DNA of 64,000 nt from Hofstenia miamia (taxonomy: Eukaryota > Xenacoelomorpha > Acoela > Hofsteniidae), in contig CABFPE010000010.1 in NCBI GenBank assembly GCA_900660155.1, positions 1,518,645 through 1,582,644 of the forward strand, written 5' to 3'. The notes under the pieces are model-generated. The model worked only from the letters and a program-made list of their open reading frames with translations, did no database searches and had not been told where the DNA came from. Made by a program: the position numbers and the translations under genes. This document shows, piece after piece, positions 23,646-36,810 of this stretch. Every line of letters begins with the position of its first letter. Position 1 is the first letter of the stretch.

Positions 23646-25618
23646 CAAGTGAGATTTCCATGAGTGCATTTCATATGTTAAATATAAACAGGAGTAATCG
23701 CATTCGTTATTTGTTGCCCTGGAGAAAAACGTTCTCCCTTAGGCATAGGATCTAGATAAAAAATTTTTATTATCCAAGCAATATATAATCAATTGAGTAC
23801 GATGTTTCAAAATCGCAATCAAAATATGAATAGGTTTACTTCTTAGAATTGCTTGGATTTAGGCTTACAAGAAACGTTTATAAAAGAGAACCTAAGTTTC
23901 TAATGTCTAAATATTGTTCTGAACATAACCCTAGAGGTCATATAAGTTTCAATATGTCAGAGAATGATGGAGTTTTTCTCTTTACTATATGTTATGCTTC
24001 ATATTTAAGTGATTTAAAAGCTATTAATTAAAATAAAATCAAATACATTGTCCTCGAGGTACCAAAGTGAGAAGAATAGCTCAAACATATTGATCTGAAC
24101 TACATTCATGGATTGAATCATCTCGCTTATCTCAAGGGGTTATGAAATATTACATTAGTATGCTAAAAGAGACAATTTTTCAAGATGCTCACTTTAGACA
24201 AAATTGCATAGCATTTTCTTTGGTTTTAGGATGTCGTCATTAAAAAAGGTTAAGGATGAATTCATTGGAAACCACATTTAGCAGATTTCCACTGTTCCAG
24301 AAACAATTTCTAGTCTTCAACTGCGATAAGGCCTTAATGATTATCAATCTTTTCTTGGTTTGTAATTCTAATGATTTATTTAAGAAATGCTTAATCATGG
24401 AAGTTTGCAAATAGAACTTTAAAAAATAGTGCCTGAAAATTTTGCATGATTTAAGCACGATGCAAGCTGACAGGGGAGCCTTATAGGTTTTTAATGGTCA
24501 AAGACATCCGTAATAATAGACAACAACTGAAATGGAATAGTTGATAATTAATAAATAGTTTCAAAATATTTTAAGAGATGTTTCGTAATATAATAGGTAT
24601 GCCGGAACATAAAAGAAATTGCATTATTTCGCAAATTTCAAGTTGCAAAGAGAGACAGTTAGCTAAAGATATATCTGTTGTTAATAGAACAGCATAAATT
24701 AATAAAGTTAAAATGAAAATTTATCTCCATATCTTAGTAAAGTGGTGGGCCCTTGAATGAAGTTTTTAGATTAAAACCCGTATAAAATTTCAGGCTAAGT
24801 TAAGTTATCAAAATATGTAAAATAGATAAATTTTCACATCACATTGCCTGTGTGATTGCGTTTCCATTAATAAATTACTTGCAATGCATACAATAGAAAA
24901 CTGTGCATAGAAAAACTTTTGCTCCAAAAAGACATCTGCCAATCGTCAATCAGATATCCCCCATCGCCGTACCTTTCATTAATGGACGGCAAGCAGACAT
25001 CTTCAACTGGAAAACTTTTCCATGGAGTAAACTCAGTTAGCTCTTATACAATATTAATTACTTTTCTATGAAATAAAATTTTTTAATGCTAAGCTTATCA
25101 AAGTATAAAAAATCATATTGTCATAAAATGCTGAACTTCGTTCAAAACTATGTGGGTCAGGTCGCCTGGAAGCGGTTCTTTGTTGCTCACATTTTTAAAT
25201 CTTTTCACCAAATTCAGCCACAGCAATAAGCTTTAATAGAAATTTTCAACATTGCATTAAGCCATGTTACCCAATAGACCTACCCATGCCTCATGATTTT
25301 CAAATTTGCTAATAGCCTTTGAGTAAGTTCTTTGTAAATTTAGAAAAATGGTGTATCCTTTATAATGGGCACTAGGCAGTTTGGGGTTTATAAAGGATAA
25401 GATTCATATACTTCATATATCTTTGATAGGCATGCCAAGGATTGCCTTTGAGTTGAAATTGAGCACATTTTTGAAACAACGTATACATTATAGTTTCAAT
25501 TATTTCCTTGGCATCAGTTGTTTAACTATAACTACATAATCATAAGAATTCAATCATTTATATTTTAGCGTATTTCATATTCAAAAATTCTAGTGAAACA
25601 TATCCTGCCATAGCATTT

Positions 25619-25632
25619 CTCTCTCTCTCTCT
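25619..25632. repeat. Short (TC)n tract
   Basis: CTCTCTCTCTCT run; no other structure nearby. Confidence 0.7.
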
Positions 25633-28600
25633 TACTTATGTAATGTAGGGCGACTATAATAATTTTTCACAAATCAGAAAACATAGCAGCGGCGTAGGAA
25701 TTAGTATCCTGAAGGAATAGGACTAAAACACAAAACCCTGAACGGGAGTAGTCTTGGATCTCGACCAAATCGTCAATTTCCAGCGAGACCAATATTAAAA
25801 TATATTGTGTTTTGCTAAACCAAAGTATGTCTGTAATGCCATCATTCGTATTCCCTATATTAATTTAAATGATTTTAGTGCACCAAGACTCAGTACTGGA
25901 ATAAAGTAGGTTCTTTTAACAAAGTACTTCTTATTCCGATTTTGAAAAAATTTATAGTAAAATAATCAACTATAATACTAGGATTGGGAACGATATTGTA
26001 GAGGTAAATTTAAGAACTGCCCTGTGCCAATCTAAACGAGACGTATGGACTACATGGCGTAAAAATAGTTCCTGATGGATTGTGTTGGTTAAAAAACATA
26101 TGAACAGAAAATATCCCCTGTCTTCGAGTTTACAAAATTACTTGGAAAGACTAAGCCGGGCTTTATTTGCGCAAAGCGCTGATACAAATCGCAACATAAA
26201 CCAATCAGTATCAGCTTTAAGCTCCAGCATCCCAACAATTTTTTAAATTCTGTAATAGACTCTTCAAGAATTTAAAGCTCATAAATCGGGAACTAATAAA
26301 ATGTCCAAAATCTTAAGACACCTACCTAGGTAGCGAATTTTAGTTTATGGCCTCAAAAGACATGAATGGTCTATCTACAGAAAGGGAAATAGTTGAAGTT
26401 AGTTAAGGCTCCAATAGCCATTAGACCTTCTGATTAGTTGAACATTAGGTATGGGAAAAAATTTGAATGTTACTTTAAAAAATCAGAGTTTTTATTTGTG
26501 CATTATTTGTGTCACACTTTTAAAAATCGTCGTAGAAGAATGTACTCTATGTCTACCTAATAATATACCTATTACCAAAACTATAAAGGTCCATAACTTC
26601 TTTATTCAAAATAGCATAAAATGAAGAACACATGTTTTTATGTTATGCGTGACATTTTCCAATGATTATATAATCAACACATAGCTAAGCCTTTGATAGA
26701 CAAAAATATTAGTCCACGAAGTATGCGATGTTCTCATCTTATCAATAATAGATTGCGTATCAATTTTATTTTACTGTTTGCATAATAAGCATAATAAAAC
26801 ACTGAACATAAAGAAGAACATCTCAATTTATACTTTTTTAATAGCTAGTAAAAGGTGCAAATATTAAATAACATTATTACTTTATAAATTAGGAAGCGTG
26901 CTTATTGTATCTTTGCAAAAAAGCGAATTTCATTAATATGAGTTCCTCTGTTGTCTCTCTTTCTATTAGAAACCGTATTGGACATACGCCTCCGATAATT
27001 TATCATATTGTTTTGAATGCCAAGTGCTGCGAAAATTGTAATGCTTATGACAATATATTAAAAGCAATGTGACTTTCAAGTGTCAGTGTTTAAGATAAAC
27101 TGTTTAAAAGTGAAATTGCAATTTTTAATATTTTTCTTTTTACAGCAAAAAACCACCTGAAACATATCTTCCGTCAAATGGTAATAGGCCTCCTACCGCA
27201 TTTTCCCTCCCGTAGTTGCTACATCGCACTGAAAATATAAAACTGCCTTCATTGACATTCGCAACTAATGGGATTTAAATAATCGAATGGTTTTCGTAAG
27301 TGCGTTCATTAATGCACTCATGTAATAGTAGCATTAACCTCTTTAATGATTGACTTAATTGTTTAATGGAACTATGCACTCTGCATATAATGCTATTATT
27401 AGTTTCAAAGAGCTAAAAGCATCAGATAAAAATTTTGTCCATATTTCTTAGTTTGAAGGTCGCTTAGAATCTATTGCAAATTAAATCTCTTGCTCTTAAC
27501 ATAAATGCTGAATTCAACGACATTTTTTCCTAACATCAAGTAAGATGACTGCACAAAGTAAGGAACACAGTATACAAAGATAGCAGATTGATGCATCGAT
27601 TTATGTTAGTTATAAAGGATTGAAATTTACAAAAACATTTTATTGATTATGAATTCTGGTTGTAAATGCCACTACGCCGAGGTGAGGAGTTGCAATCCCA
27701 CAACATCTTGAGATTATAATATATTTACTCCAAAAGGTTAAAACTGCAATTATGTGAGAGTTGAAGTGAATATAGTTTTTCTGTTGTACTTGATTTCCTT
27801 TATTTTTGACAATACGGCATTCGCTTGGTTTTGTCCACACTGTCAAATATTTCACTCTAAGCATATTAACAATTTTGAGAATTCTTTGATATGAACACAC
27901 CCTGTTATAGTGAAAATGAGTGTTAAAAATTATTTCTGTGTTTGAATTACGTGAAAATCTTACCTATACTTCTTTGAAAAATCCGTTTTTAGAAACAAAC
28001 TTCCAACTCTTTTCATACTTAGTATTCAGAAAATAAGACTGCCTAACACTCATGGGATCAACAACAAACCCTAACTATTTTACTTACTGTAAATAGACCT
28101 TCACGTTTCCTCCAGGAGTGATTTCAGAGTGAAAATAAAAAGAAAGCAATTTTTTATCATATGGAATTTTCAAGATTTTAGGAATTTTTAGTAGGTCGTG
28201 AGTTGCAAATCTTTACAAATATTTTAAAAAACTATGACATTTGAAAAAGCCTAGGATAATTTGGGTTAAAATTTTTTTATTCTTTGTTGCAATTTCCATT
28301 ATTCTGCATAATATTGTAAATTTCTGCAACAAAGGCTGTACATTATATATTGTTTGACAACACAATAAGCGTTAACTTAAAGTGAAAATATTAATAAATC
28401 CACCTTCTAATAGGTCTACCAACTACCGAGATTCCCATTGCTTTATTAAGGTTCAAAAGACTGTGATGCAAAAGGATTCAGAACATCAAATGGTAACACC
28501 ACTACCTATCGAAAGTATATAGCACGAATGTCTTCCTTCAACACCCCTTTGCGCGCTTTGCTCCTGATTTTTACTCCTATTATAGGATGATTAAATGCTA

Positions 28601-31479
28601 TAGAATTTAAAAACGGGCATAGAATTCGTCCATCTAGGAAATAATTGTGGGAGTTAAGTGGACCTTCTTACAGTGAAGGATAAATAACTCTAACAAAAAA
28701 ACAGACTGCCAGATCTGTCTTCAATGATAGCATTCAGAAGTTTGTTCAAATGTGTTTTCAGCACATTTTCGTCTTTTATGCTTCAGTGTTTTTCAAGATA
28801 GTACAGGACTTAATTTAAAGATTACAAAACTAAAAAATTTTGAAATTAATGAATGCAGTGGTCATCTGACAAGTCTCATATACACTCTATATAGCAAAAA
28901 ATTAGACTTCAAGTAAAAGTTTCTAACAAGTTTGTTTGCATAGACCAATGCCTAATACATTAAAATATTATGAAATTGCAAAATTGATATTTGAAAAGGC
29001 CTATCCATTGTAATATCGTCAGATAATCAAGTTGCATTCTATAAAATTGATCAGCTAAAATGCACTGGAAACATAATTTTATCACCATATCATCAAAATA
29101 AATTATAAACTGATTAAAAAAAATACTAGTAATCAATTAAAAGTTCATCCAATTTAAGAAATTATTTAAAAGGAATTCAAAAGTGTAGCAAATGCTAAAA
29201 ATAGTATTTTTTAGCTTAACTTAGACGCAAGTGTTACATGCAGGATCGCTATAATGAGAAATTTGCATAATAATTAGCGAAAAGGAAATTCTCATATTTG
29301 GTGATGTATATGGGTTTTCTATTCCAAAATGATTCGCTTAATTCTTGAGTTAATTATTGCACAGTTATTTGCACAGGCTTAGAAATTTGATGTTTGCGGG
29401 GGTCTGTGTTTAGAACTTCCCGCACAATGACAACACTGATTGATAACTCTACTCCATGACATTTACATACTGTTGAAATTGTCGATATTCACTATATTTT
29501 TTGAGATTCTTATCTTTGTCACTAACTGTTAAATTTTTGGACTATTTTTCAAAATTCTTAGCTATTTGAAGCTCTTTGGTTTACACAAAATTTTGTGTAT
29601 CAGAATTTGCATCTAGCATTGATTAGGTAATCCAAGAATAATGAATTTGTTTGAGAGTTTCTGATTTCACCTATTCCTAAGTGTAGTACATTAATTTCAA
29701 CAATAAATGGCTAATATATTTTTAATGCAAGAATAGAGATATTCTGTTTTTTACTTAAATTCCACTCTGTGTTTTTAGGATTCAATATGCATTTTGGCAG
29801 TTATGATATGCGCTGTTTATAATAGCATTATTTGTTTGTTTCTGCTTGAATTTCTCGTGATTGATGATCGCCTTACAACTACGCTTCCAACATTCATTTG
29901 TTCAACTTTCTAGGAAATCATAATCCATAGAACTTTTACTAACATCAATACATTTAGATTTAACTACCTCTTGACCGTGACGCATAAGTTCATTATTTTG
30001 CTTGATAAATTGAATTTTCAAATTGATAAAAAACTTAAGAACCTACGACATATAGACCATTTGAACTTGCATGTTCAACCACATTTTGAAAATATCAATT
30101 CAAAGTCACTTAGTTATAAATCTCTACAAAATACTTGGATAGCAATCGCAATATAAATATGCGTAGTTCAAGTAATTGAAAAAATTTTAAGGCTCCCATT
30201 TCGGGTGTAATTAATTTCATATTTTCAAAATTTCAAGTATTTAATTAAAATTTTCAATTTTTAATGAGTGTGTAAAATCTCAATTATTTCATTCAATTAA
30301 ATCTGCTATTAAAAAAATAAACCTTTTTAGTATATGAGCATTGTTATGAATTTTCTAAAATTGCTTTAAATGCGGTAAAATAATTTTTCATTTCGTTATA
30401 AATTCTCTGCAACATACTTGTCTCAGCAATAGAAGAGTAAATTTCAGGGCTACAAGTTCAGGTTACATTGATATCAGGTTTTTGGTAGACTAAGTTGATT
30501 TAATTTTTCGCACGGTATTAAATATCTAATATTTTTTAATTAAATCTGCAATTCACTCATTTCGTCTGCCTTCATTTGGTGTCAAAAATTTATAACTATA
30601 ATTGAATTTATTTGACGAGTTGAATTTGCGTTGTCACTGCGGACGGGACAGGGTGTGCCAGAGTAAATATTTAATAATATAAATTAATTTAAGAAAATTG
30701 AGACCTCTTCACGCATTATATATCAACACGACCTTTAATTGTATATGTACAAACCTCAATGTATAAAAATCTTCCACCTTCAAATTTGACATGCATTTAA
30801 ATACAGACGCGGAAGGTTGCAATAATTACCGTATCTCACAATTTTTAATTTCTACATTAGTTTTTCAATTGTTAATCAATGACAAGCGATAAAGAGACAT
30901 TTGCAGTAGCATTCACCAATCAACAAATTCCCAGAATTAAAAATTCATAAAAGCATTATCTTTTAATTAAATTTTATGCATTTATTTTGAATTACATGTA
31001 GTGGAATAATTCCGTTTACAAAAGATTCAAAGTAAAATGTCACCACTAAGTAAAAGAAAGTAAACGATGCAATTTTGCGAGATTCCCAAGGTCAAAACAA
31101 ATTTATTGAATTTTCTCATTTTTGTGTAACCTTAATTCGAAGAATTCAAAGCGTTTCATTTGAATGTTTTGTGATGAAGTGGAATACGTCCTTCGAAACA
31201 TTTTTCATTTAAAACAGGATGATTATTTTTCGCTTGTATTTTTACGGAAATCGTCTGACCATCTTTTAAACAGTGATGCAACGTGTTTATTTCTAAACTT
31301 TCAATAATATAATAAAAAATTTAACTTAATTCGTATTGATACTGGACTAAGTACAATAGAGCACACTCTTCGCATCATGTTAGCTGCCTATCAAGCTTAT
31401 TTGTTCATTCTAAAAAAATACAGATATATAAAAATAAATAAATAAATAAATTGGCCATTATCGGTAAGACACATGTTGT

Positions 31480-32476
31480 CATCTACAGGCAGTAATGTTT
31501 TGACAAACCATAGTGGACGAACCAGAAGGACATCATTAAGATCAACTGAATAGCGAAGTGCTAGCAGCTCATTTGTTTTGGACCAGCTTCCACCAGATGT
31601 GCAAATCAGTACTGCAACAATATGCTGGCGCCTCTGTTATTTGTTTCAACTAAGAGCATACTGTCCAGCTGGTAAACAAGGCTGTCTACCCAAAATATTC
31701 ATGATCAAATAAAATTTTGTCAAGCATATTCTAATTGGACAGAAGAATAGGTTGGGGAGGGTGGGTTATATCTTGTTCACCGATGAGACACTCACTTACC
31801 AAATCACTCAGCATGCGTCTTACATACGACGGCCACCAAATCAAAGTCTAACTCCCTGATATGTTCTTCCAACTGCAAAGCATTCACCATCAATTATGGT
31901 CTGGGTTGTCATATCTGCACAATGTCATGCTGGACCTCATCTCATACCAGCTGATGAAACAGTCAGTTCCGCTCAATATCTCAAAATAATCAAAGAGAGG
32001 TTGCCAGTGTTCATGTAAATATGTCATTGCACCATTTATCAACATGATGGTACGCCTTGCTACCATGCTAATGTGGTCAAACTGTGATTCACTCGTAACA
32101 ATGTCTCTGTTCTTAGTCCTTGGAGTGACTCATCACCAGACCTCAACCCAATCGAGAATTATGGTTCAAATTAAAGCAGGCAGTATCTTTCATGAATCCA
32201 AAGTCATTGAATGACTTACATGTGTGTATTGTTTGTGCCAGAGTATTGCAAAGCTTTGATAAGTTCTATGCCTGGTCAGATAGCAGCAGTTCTTGCTGCA
32301 AAAGGACAACATTCAAAATAACTATTTTAACTGATGCTGTTAGTTTCTTGCATTATCATGCTCTGTGAGAGATTTTTTAATAGATTTATCCTGTTTGATA
32401 TTAGATTTTGGTAATATTTGCAGTTTAAACTGCTCAAATCAATCAAAATGCAAGTGTATTCAGACTTTTGCACACC
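31480..32476 (+). mobile_element. Tc1/mariner transposon relic
   Basis: Broken frames read the Tc1 transposase order: a DNA-binding remnant (31520-31700), LFTDETLTYQ with the first catalytic Asp (about 31778), PSIMVWVVISAQCHAGPHL (31888-31945), YQHDGTPCYHANVVK with the second Asp (about 32040), and SSPDLNPIENY with the final Glu (about 32125-32160). The spacing fits DD34E allowing for a small indel. The right end, reverse-complemented, reads TAGTGGTGTGCAAAAGTCTG, a typical Tc1 terminus, abutting TA repeats. Stops and frameshifts throughout show it is dead. The left terminus was not found. Confidence 0.85.
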
Positions 32477-32494
32477 ACTATATATATATATATA
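32472..32494. repeat. (TA)n at Tc1 right end
   Basis: TA run directly at the transposon end, consistent with insertion at a TA dinucleotide. Confidence 0.8.
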
Positions 32495-32574
32495 AGCAAT
32501 AGACCTGAGCTTTATATTTAACCGGTTTCGATTTATTAAATCACTTTCAGATTCAAATTGTGTGGGAATTATTA

Positions 32575-32595
32575 TTATATATATATATATATATG
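32575..32595. repeat. (TA)n microsatellite
   Basis: Simple TA run 80 bp right of the Tc1 relic. Confidence 0.85.
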
Positions 32596-32599
32596 ACAA

Positions 32600-33620
32600 A
32601 GGGAAATATCAGGAGCACCAGTAGTACCAACTTTTCCATTATCATTAGTGGCAGTTTAAAATATGGGAATTATATGGTACCTGCAGTAAATGCATTTTTC
32701 CATAGACATGTTAAATATCATAGATTGATAATTTAAAATAACTTTTTTACATGTTTTTTTAAAGTTGAATTCGTATTATAGTTTTTCAATTGTACATATA
32801 CTGGCGCTCATGCTAAGGGAAAACTATTTTCTGAAATATACTGGCATTCATGACAAAAAATAATATCTTAATATACATTTGGCTCGCTTTGGTTTATTTT
32901 TTCACTATGTGACTTTAGTAATGACAACACGTTTGAAACGAAAGCTTTCAGGTTGCAAATAGGCGGGGTTTCATCTATATTTCGATTCTCAACATGAAAA
33001 GAATTTCCATCAAGTACTTTGAAGTGTGTACACCTAAATGTATAATTCATGCTTTGGAATGTGTTCAATGCTTACATAAATGCGATTTAAGCATGAATCA
33101 TATATTTTAATAAACACACAGAATCAGAACCAATTATATTGTAAATAGCACCTGACTGTTATTTTTGAAATACATTTCAGTAATTCAAGTCCGTTGGTGT
33201 GACGATGAAAGTTTTCTTGCATTTATTGAGGATACAATCCTTGATCATTTTCAAAGTTCTTCAGTAAAAGAATCTGAAAATCGAATTAATATTTTATATT
33301 TAATTTATCTAATCATTATTTAGCAAGCACTAAACAAGTTCAGAAATGCTTTTAAAGTACATTCAACGAAACAGCGCCCAAAAAACGGCTTTCAAACATT
33401 TTTATAAAGACCCTAGTCAACAAAAAAGTTCAAATGATAGAATCGCCAACACTTAACAATGCATTAGCTTCTAAGAAATTTAGTAAAATTGTCGGACCTT
33501 GCAAGTTGCATCATTTGAAAAGGTCCCAAACTGTTCAATTTGAAATAAACTTATTCAAGATATTACCGAAAAAATTAATGCTGATTTTGAGATAGAATAC
33601 TCACATGAAACGCAATGAAT
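32600..33620. other. AT-rich DNA, no gene seen
   Basis: Only short frames; a minus-strand one at 32868-33068 lacks any recognisable feature. Confidence 0.4.
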
Positions 33621-33636
33621 TTTCTGTATTTCCAGG

Positions 33637-34101
33637 CCAATTTAAATCTTGGAAGTTCACCTATTTTAGACATTTCGATAAAGGATTTTGAAGATATAAA
33701 ATCAGTTAAAAATGCTAGTTGCAACAAAGCATAAAACTGGTTCAAAGTATACTGTCCAAATTCAAATACAGGATTGTCAAATTATTTGGCTTGAACAACT
33801 TTTAAAGCATTATGGACTAACTACAAGTAAGAAGCCTACGATTATATTTAATAACTTTAATGATAAAAATGAAACGTCTATGTCTGGAAAATATTGGGAC
33901 ACTAAAATTTCTTGTGAAAGCGTAAGTAAAAATTTAGCTTACACGTTTGCCATAAGTTTAACATGTATAAATAATTGTAAATATTCGCTGGTAGCAGAAC
34001 TACCTCATGCAAATTACAAAATTTCAAATAGTAAACAAATTACGTCACTAAACGTTTTGCTGTTTTCGGGAAGTTTCGGACAAGTCTTTTGCTATGGCTG
34101 A
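33637..34101 (+). CDS. Unassigned coding-like segment, possible terminal exon
   Basis: A candidate acceptor (TTTTCTGTATTTCCAG) precedes a frame reading LNLGSSPILDISIKDFEDIK, which stops at about 33733. A second, overlapping frame is open from 33712 to the TGA at 34101 (129 codons) and reads QDCQIIWLEQLLKHYGL, WDTKISCESVSKNLAYTFAI and KYSLVAELPHANYKI. The second frame looks like real protein with alternating hydrophobic strands, but I do not recognise the family. The shift between frames means a frameshifted pseudogene or a missed splice. Strand and end are reasonably supported; function is unknown. Confidence 0.35.
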
Positions 34102-35119
34102 CACTTCTAAGAACTGGACTGCTGCTACAATATATATATATATATATAGATTTCAACCTTCTTAATCCTGATGTTCATAGAAGAAAGAATGGTGTAAAAT
34201 TAACATCATCCTCTCGTCGAATTATATTTTCCCTTTTCTTTTACTCTGTAACCTGAATGCAAACGTGACAGCCTTCGTTATTAACATCTTTTTAAAAAAC
34301 AGAAAAGCATGCTAATAAATAATATTTATTTGTCTTGATTAAACAATCATGGATCCAGAATAACATTGGTTTTTTTAGATGGCATTTGATAAATACCAAC
34401 AATAATACTAATACAATTTAGAGGATAAACTTGTCATTGGATAAACAGGTTAACCCTATAATTTTTTGAATCCAACAAAATGCTTGCGATTGACGTGCGT
34501 ATAGTTAGAATACAGTAATTATATGCTACTATTCACGTCTATGATTTTGATGCTCTATGCAAGCTATGCCACATTTCATTTCATATATGTAATGAAAGAA
34601 AGCAGTTAAAATAAAGTACTGGTACACAACTCAAAAGGATTTACCAAGATTTTTCAAAATTATAAAATCAAGATGATATAAAATTGATCAAGCTAAATGG
34701 ATATAGTCAAATCTGATTTCGATCTTCATGCACTAAAAATATTGATGTTAATGTAGTTTTATTATTTATTCATTAACTTTGATCTGATTTCTTTCTTGAT
34801 GTATTGTGATAAGTAGCGTACGCAAGGGGGAAATGCTTGTTTGCAATATTGGTTTTGATTGAATTAAGTCAATAAATTGTCTGTAAAAAAGCAAAAATAT
34901 TAATAACTAAGCTGGCGAGATGCAATTTTTCGGTCTATTTTTTCAATATTTCGAATATTTCTCGGGAGTCCGTGGGGGTCACTCAAGTTGATCAGAGCTG
35001 AGATGTCCATCTCGTCAGACAATCCTGAATATGCCCCTGATATCCATTCAGCAATTATCACATTATTGTTACTTAACAATATTTCAAAATTTATTTTCTA
35101 TTTTAATTAATGTTGCGAT
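34102..35119. other. AT-rich DNA with a short (TA)n run
   Basis: (TA)n at 34130-34148. A GC-rich patch at 34811-34850 (AAGTAGCGTACGCAAGGGGG) resembles a hAT end but lacks a partner. No gene seen. Confidence 0.45.
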
Positions 35120-35127
35120 GTCGGTAT

Positions 35128-35349
35128 CAATGGCGTAGCTACAGGGGGACAAATCCCCCCCCCCAAAAGCAAAGCCTAGCCCCCCGTATTTTTGGAGCAG
35201 AATGAACCTATCACTATTAATATTCATTAGTTAAAAGATAAATAAATGGTCAATGGCCATATTTAAATAACTTTCATATCAAATATAATATGCAATTAAC
35301 AAGAATTCCGGTACACGTTAAATTTATTATCTAAAATATGCAATTCAGA

Positions 35350-35384
<35 letters not shown>

Positions 35385-35504
35385 AATATTTACAAAACTG
35401 AATAATGTACTGCGCTTTTTTTCAAAATTTTAATTGAATCAATTTATTGCCCCTCCAGGAAATGATTCTGCCCCTCCGGATTTTTTATTCTGTCTATGCT
35501 ACTG
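35128..35504. mobile_element. hAT-like MITE, 377 bp
   Basis: Left end CAATGGCGTAGCTACAGGGG; right end, reverse-complemented, CAGTAGCATAGACAG. Flanking 8-mers are GTCGGTAT (35120-35127) and GTCGTTAT (35505-35512), 7 of 8 identical. C-rich and G-rich blocks lie just inside both ends (CCCCCCCCCC near 35155; GCCCCTCCAGG and GCCCCTCCGG near 35449 and 35470). The centre holds a (TA)n run at 35353-35381. No coding capacity. Confidence 0.7.
35353..35381. repeat. (TA)n microsatellite inside MITE
   Basis: About 14 TA units in the middle of the 377-bp element. Confidence 0.9.
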
Positions 35505-35512
35505 GTCGTTAT

Positions 35513-36800
35513 ACTTCGGACTTTAATTGATACAAAGATTTTCGTAAATTAGTATTGCAAAATGTGTTCGCGTCTCTCCGATGTAAAATTCTTCATTCAC
35601 TAAAATATCCTACATTTAGGAACTATGTCTCAGTTACTCGAAGTTGATACCAAAGTTATATTGAAGAATCAAATATTTATCTGCATCATGTATTGAAATC
35701 GAACTAGAGTGATTCTATTTTGGATTTGAACAAGAATTGAAATGGGTATTGGTTCCATATCAATCCAGCTCCCATTCGCAGCATAGATATCTGCAAACCA
35801 TCCATCTTAATTCCACATTTCGTTCTTGCTAGTGCTTAAATATACACTTGTCCACATATCTTTCAAATAATTGTTGATAGCATGGATTTAATTTAACATG
35901 GACCCTCATTGATTAGGCTGATCTTGTCCTAGGTTTGGATTTTTACTGAGACGATAGGCTTGTGCAGGTATTTAATCAATTAAGCCTAGATGCATTTGGT
36001 GGGCTTGTATTAACAATTTCAGAAATGCTTTAGTTTATATAAAATATCTGAGAACAATACGTTAGTGGGAATAATCTGGATTTATGTCTAGCTCTTGTGA
36101 ATTAGAGCTGCGCGCGGCTTAAAATTCAGATCCACTTACATTTCTTGTTGATGAAAACAGAATGTTCAAATGAACGTAAGACTGCAACTCTAAATACAAG
36201 ATTTCAAATTGGGAAGTCCACAATTCTGAATTGGGTGCAGTTATTTATATAGTGTGTACTTCAAATATAAAGTTAAATTTTGTTTTAGCAATTAACAATT
36301 ATTTAAGTATTTTTTGTATGTGAAGGTTAAATTTAACTCCTCAAATTCCATGTCTCCTAACTGCCTACTCTACCAAAACCAGACGTGTAACCAAAGGCGC
36401 TCAACTATTCGTGCACAACCAACCGACTTTCATCCATGGTATGAATAGATTTCTTGCGTTTCCCACACCAAAGAAGAAGAGACTTAAATGAATCCTATCG
36501 TGCAACATAATTCTATACGGTCACTAAAATTGAATGGCTCTACAGTTTTAGACTAATTGCCAAAATTGTTTGGAATAAACAAAATGGTAAAAATATGAGC
36601 GTAAATTTTATTAATCTAACTTGAAAGTAAAATATCTTTTGTGGATCACTTCACAAAAAAACGTATATTTATTGAAGTGGGTACATAGATTCTTTTCTTT
36701 GAAAATGATATTTATAAGAGTTGCATTGTTTATTTTGTTTCAATTTCTGATCGATATAGCAATTTTGTGCTTTTGAAGTGTACGTAACTTTAGTTGGGCT
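35513..36800. other. AT-rich DNA, no gene seen
   Basis: No open frame or repeat end recognised between the two hAT elements. Confidence 0.45.
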
Positions 36801-36810
36801 GACTACAGAC

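Larger units (their letters stand above)
19751..31400. other. Long AT-rich region without recognisable genes
   Basis: Over 11 kb contain only short chance frames (20388-20666, 24240-24458, 27640-27900 and similar) with no domain, splice-bounded exon or conserved composition. It could be a host intron or intergenic DNA, with old unrecognised transposon debris such as the end at about 23600-23645. Small exons would be missed by eye. Confidence 0.5.

Noticed and set aside
25687-25710. CAGCGGCGTAGGAATTAG resembling a hAT left end
   Set aside because: No partner end or target duplication found.
34811-35020. AAGTAGCGTACGCAAGGGGG resembling a hAT end
   Set aside because: First base of the consensus is missing and no right end is seen before the next element.
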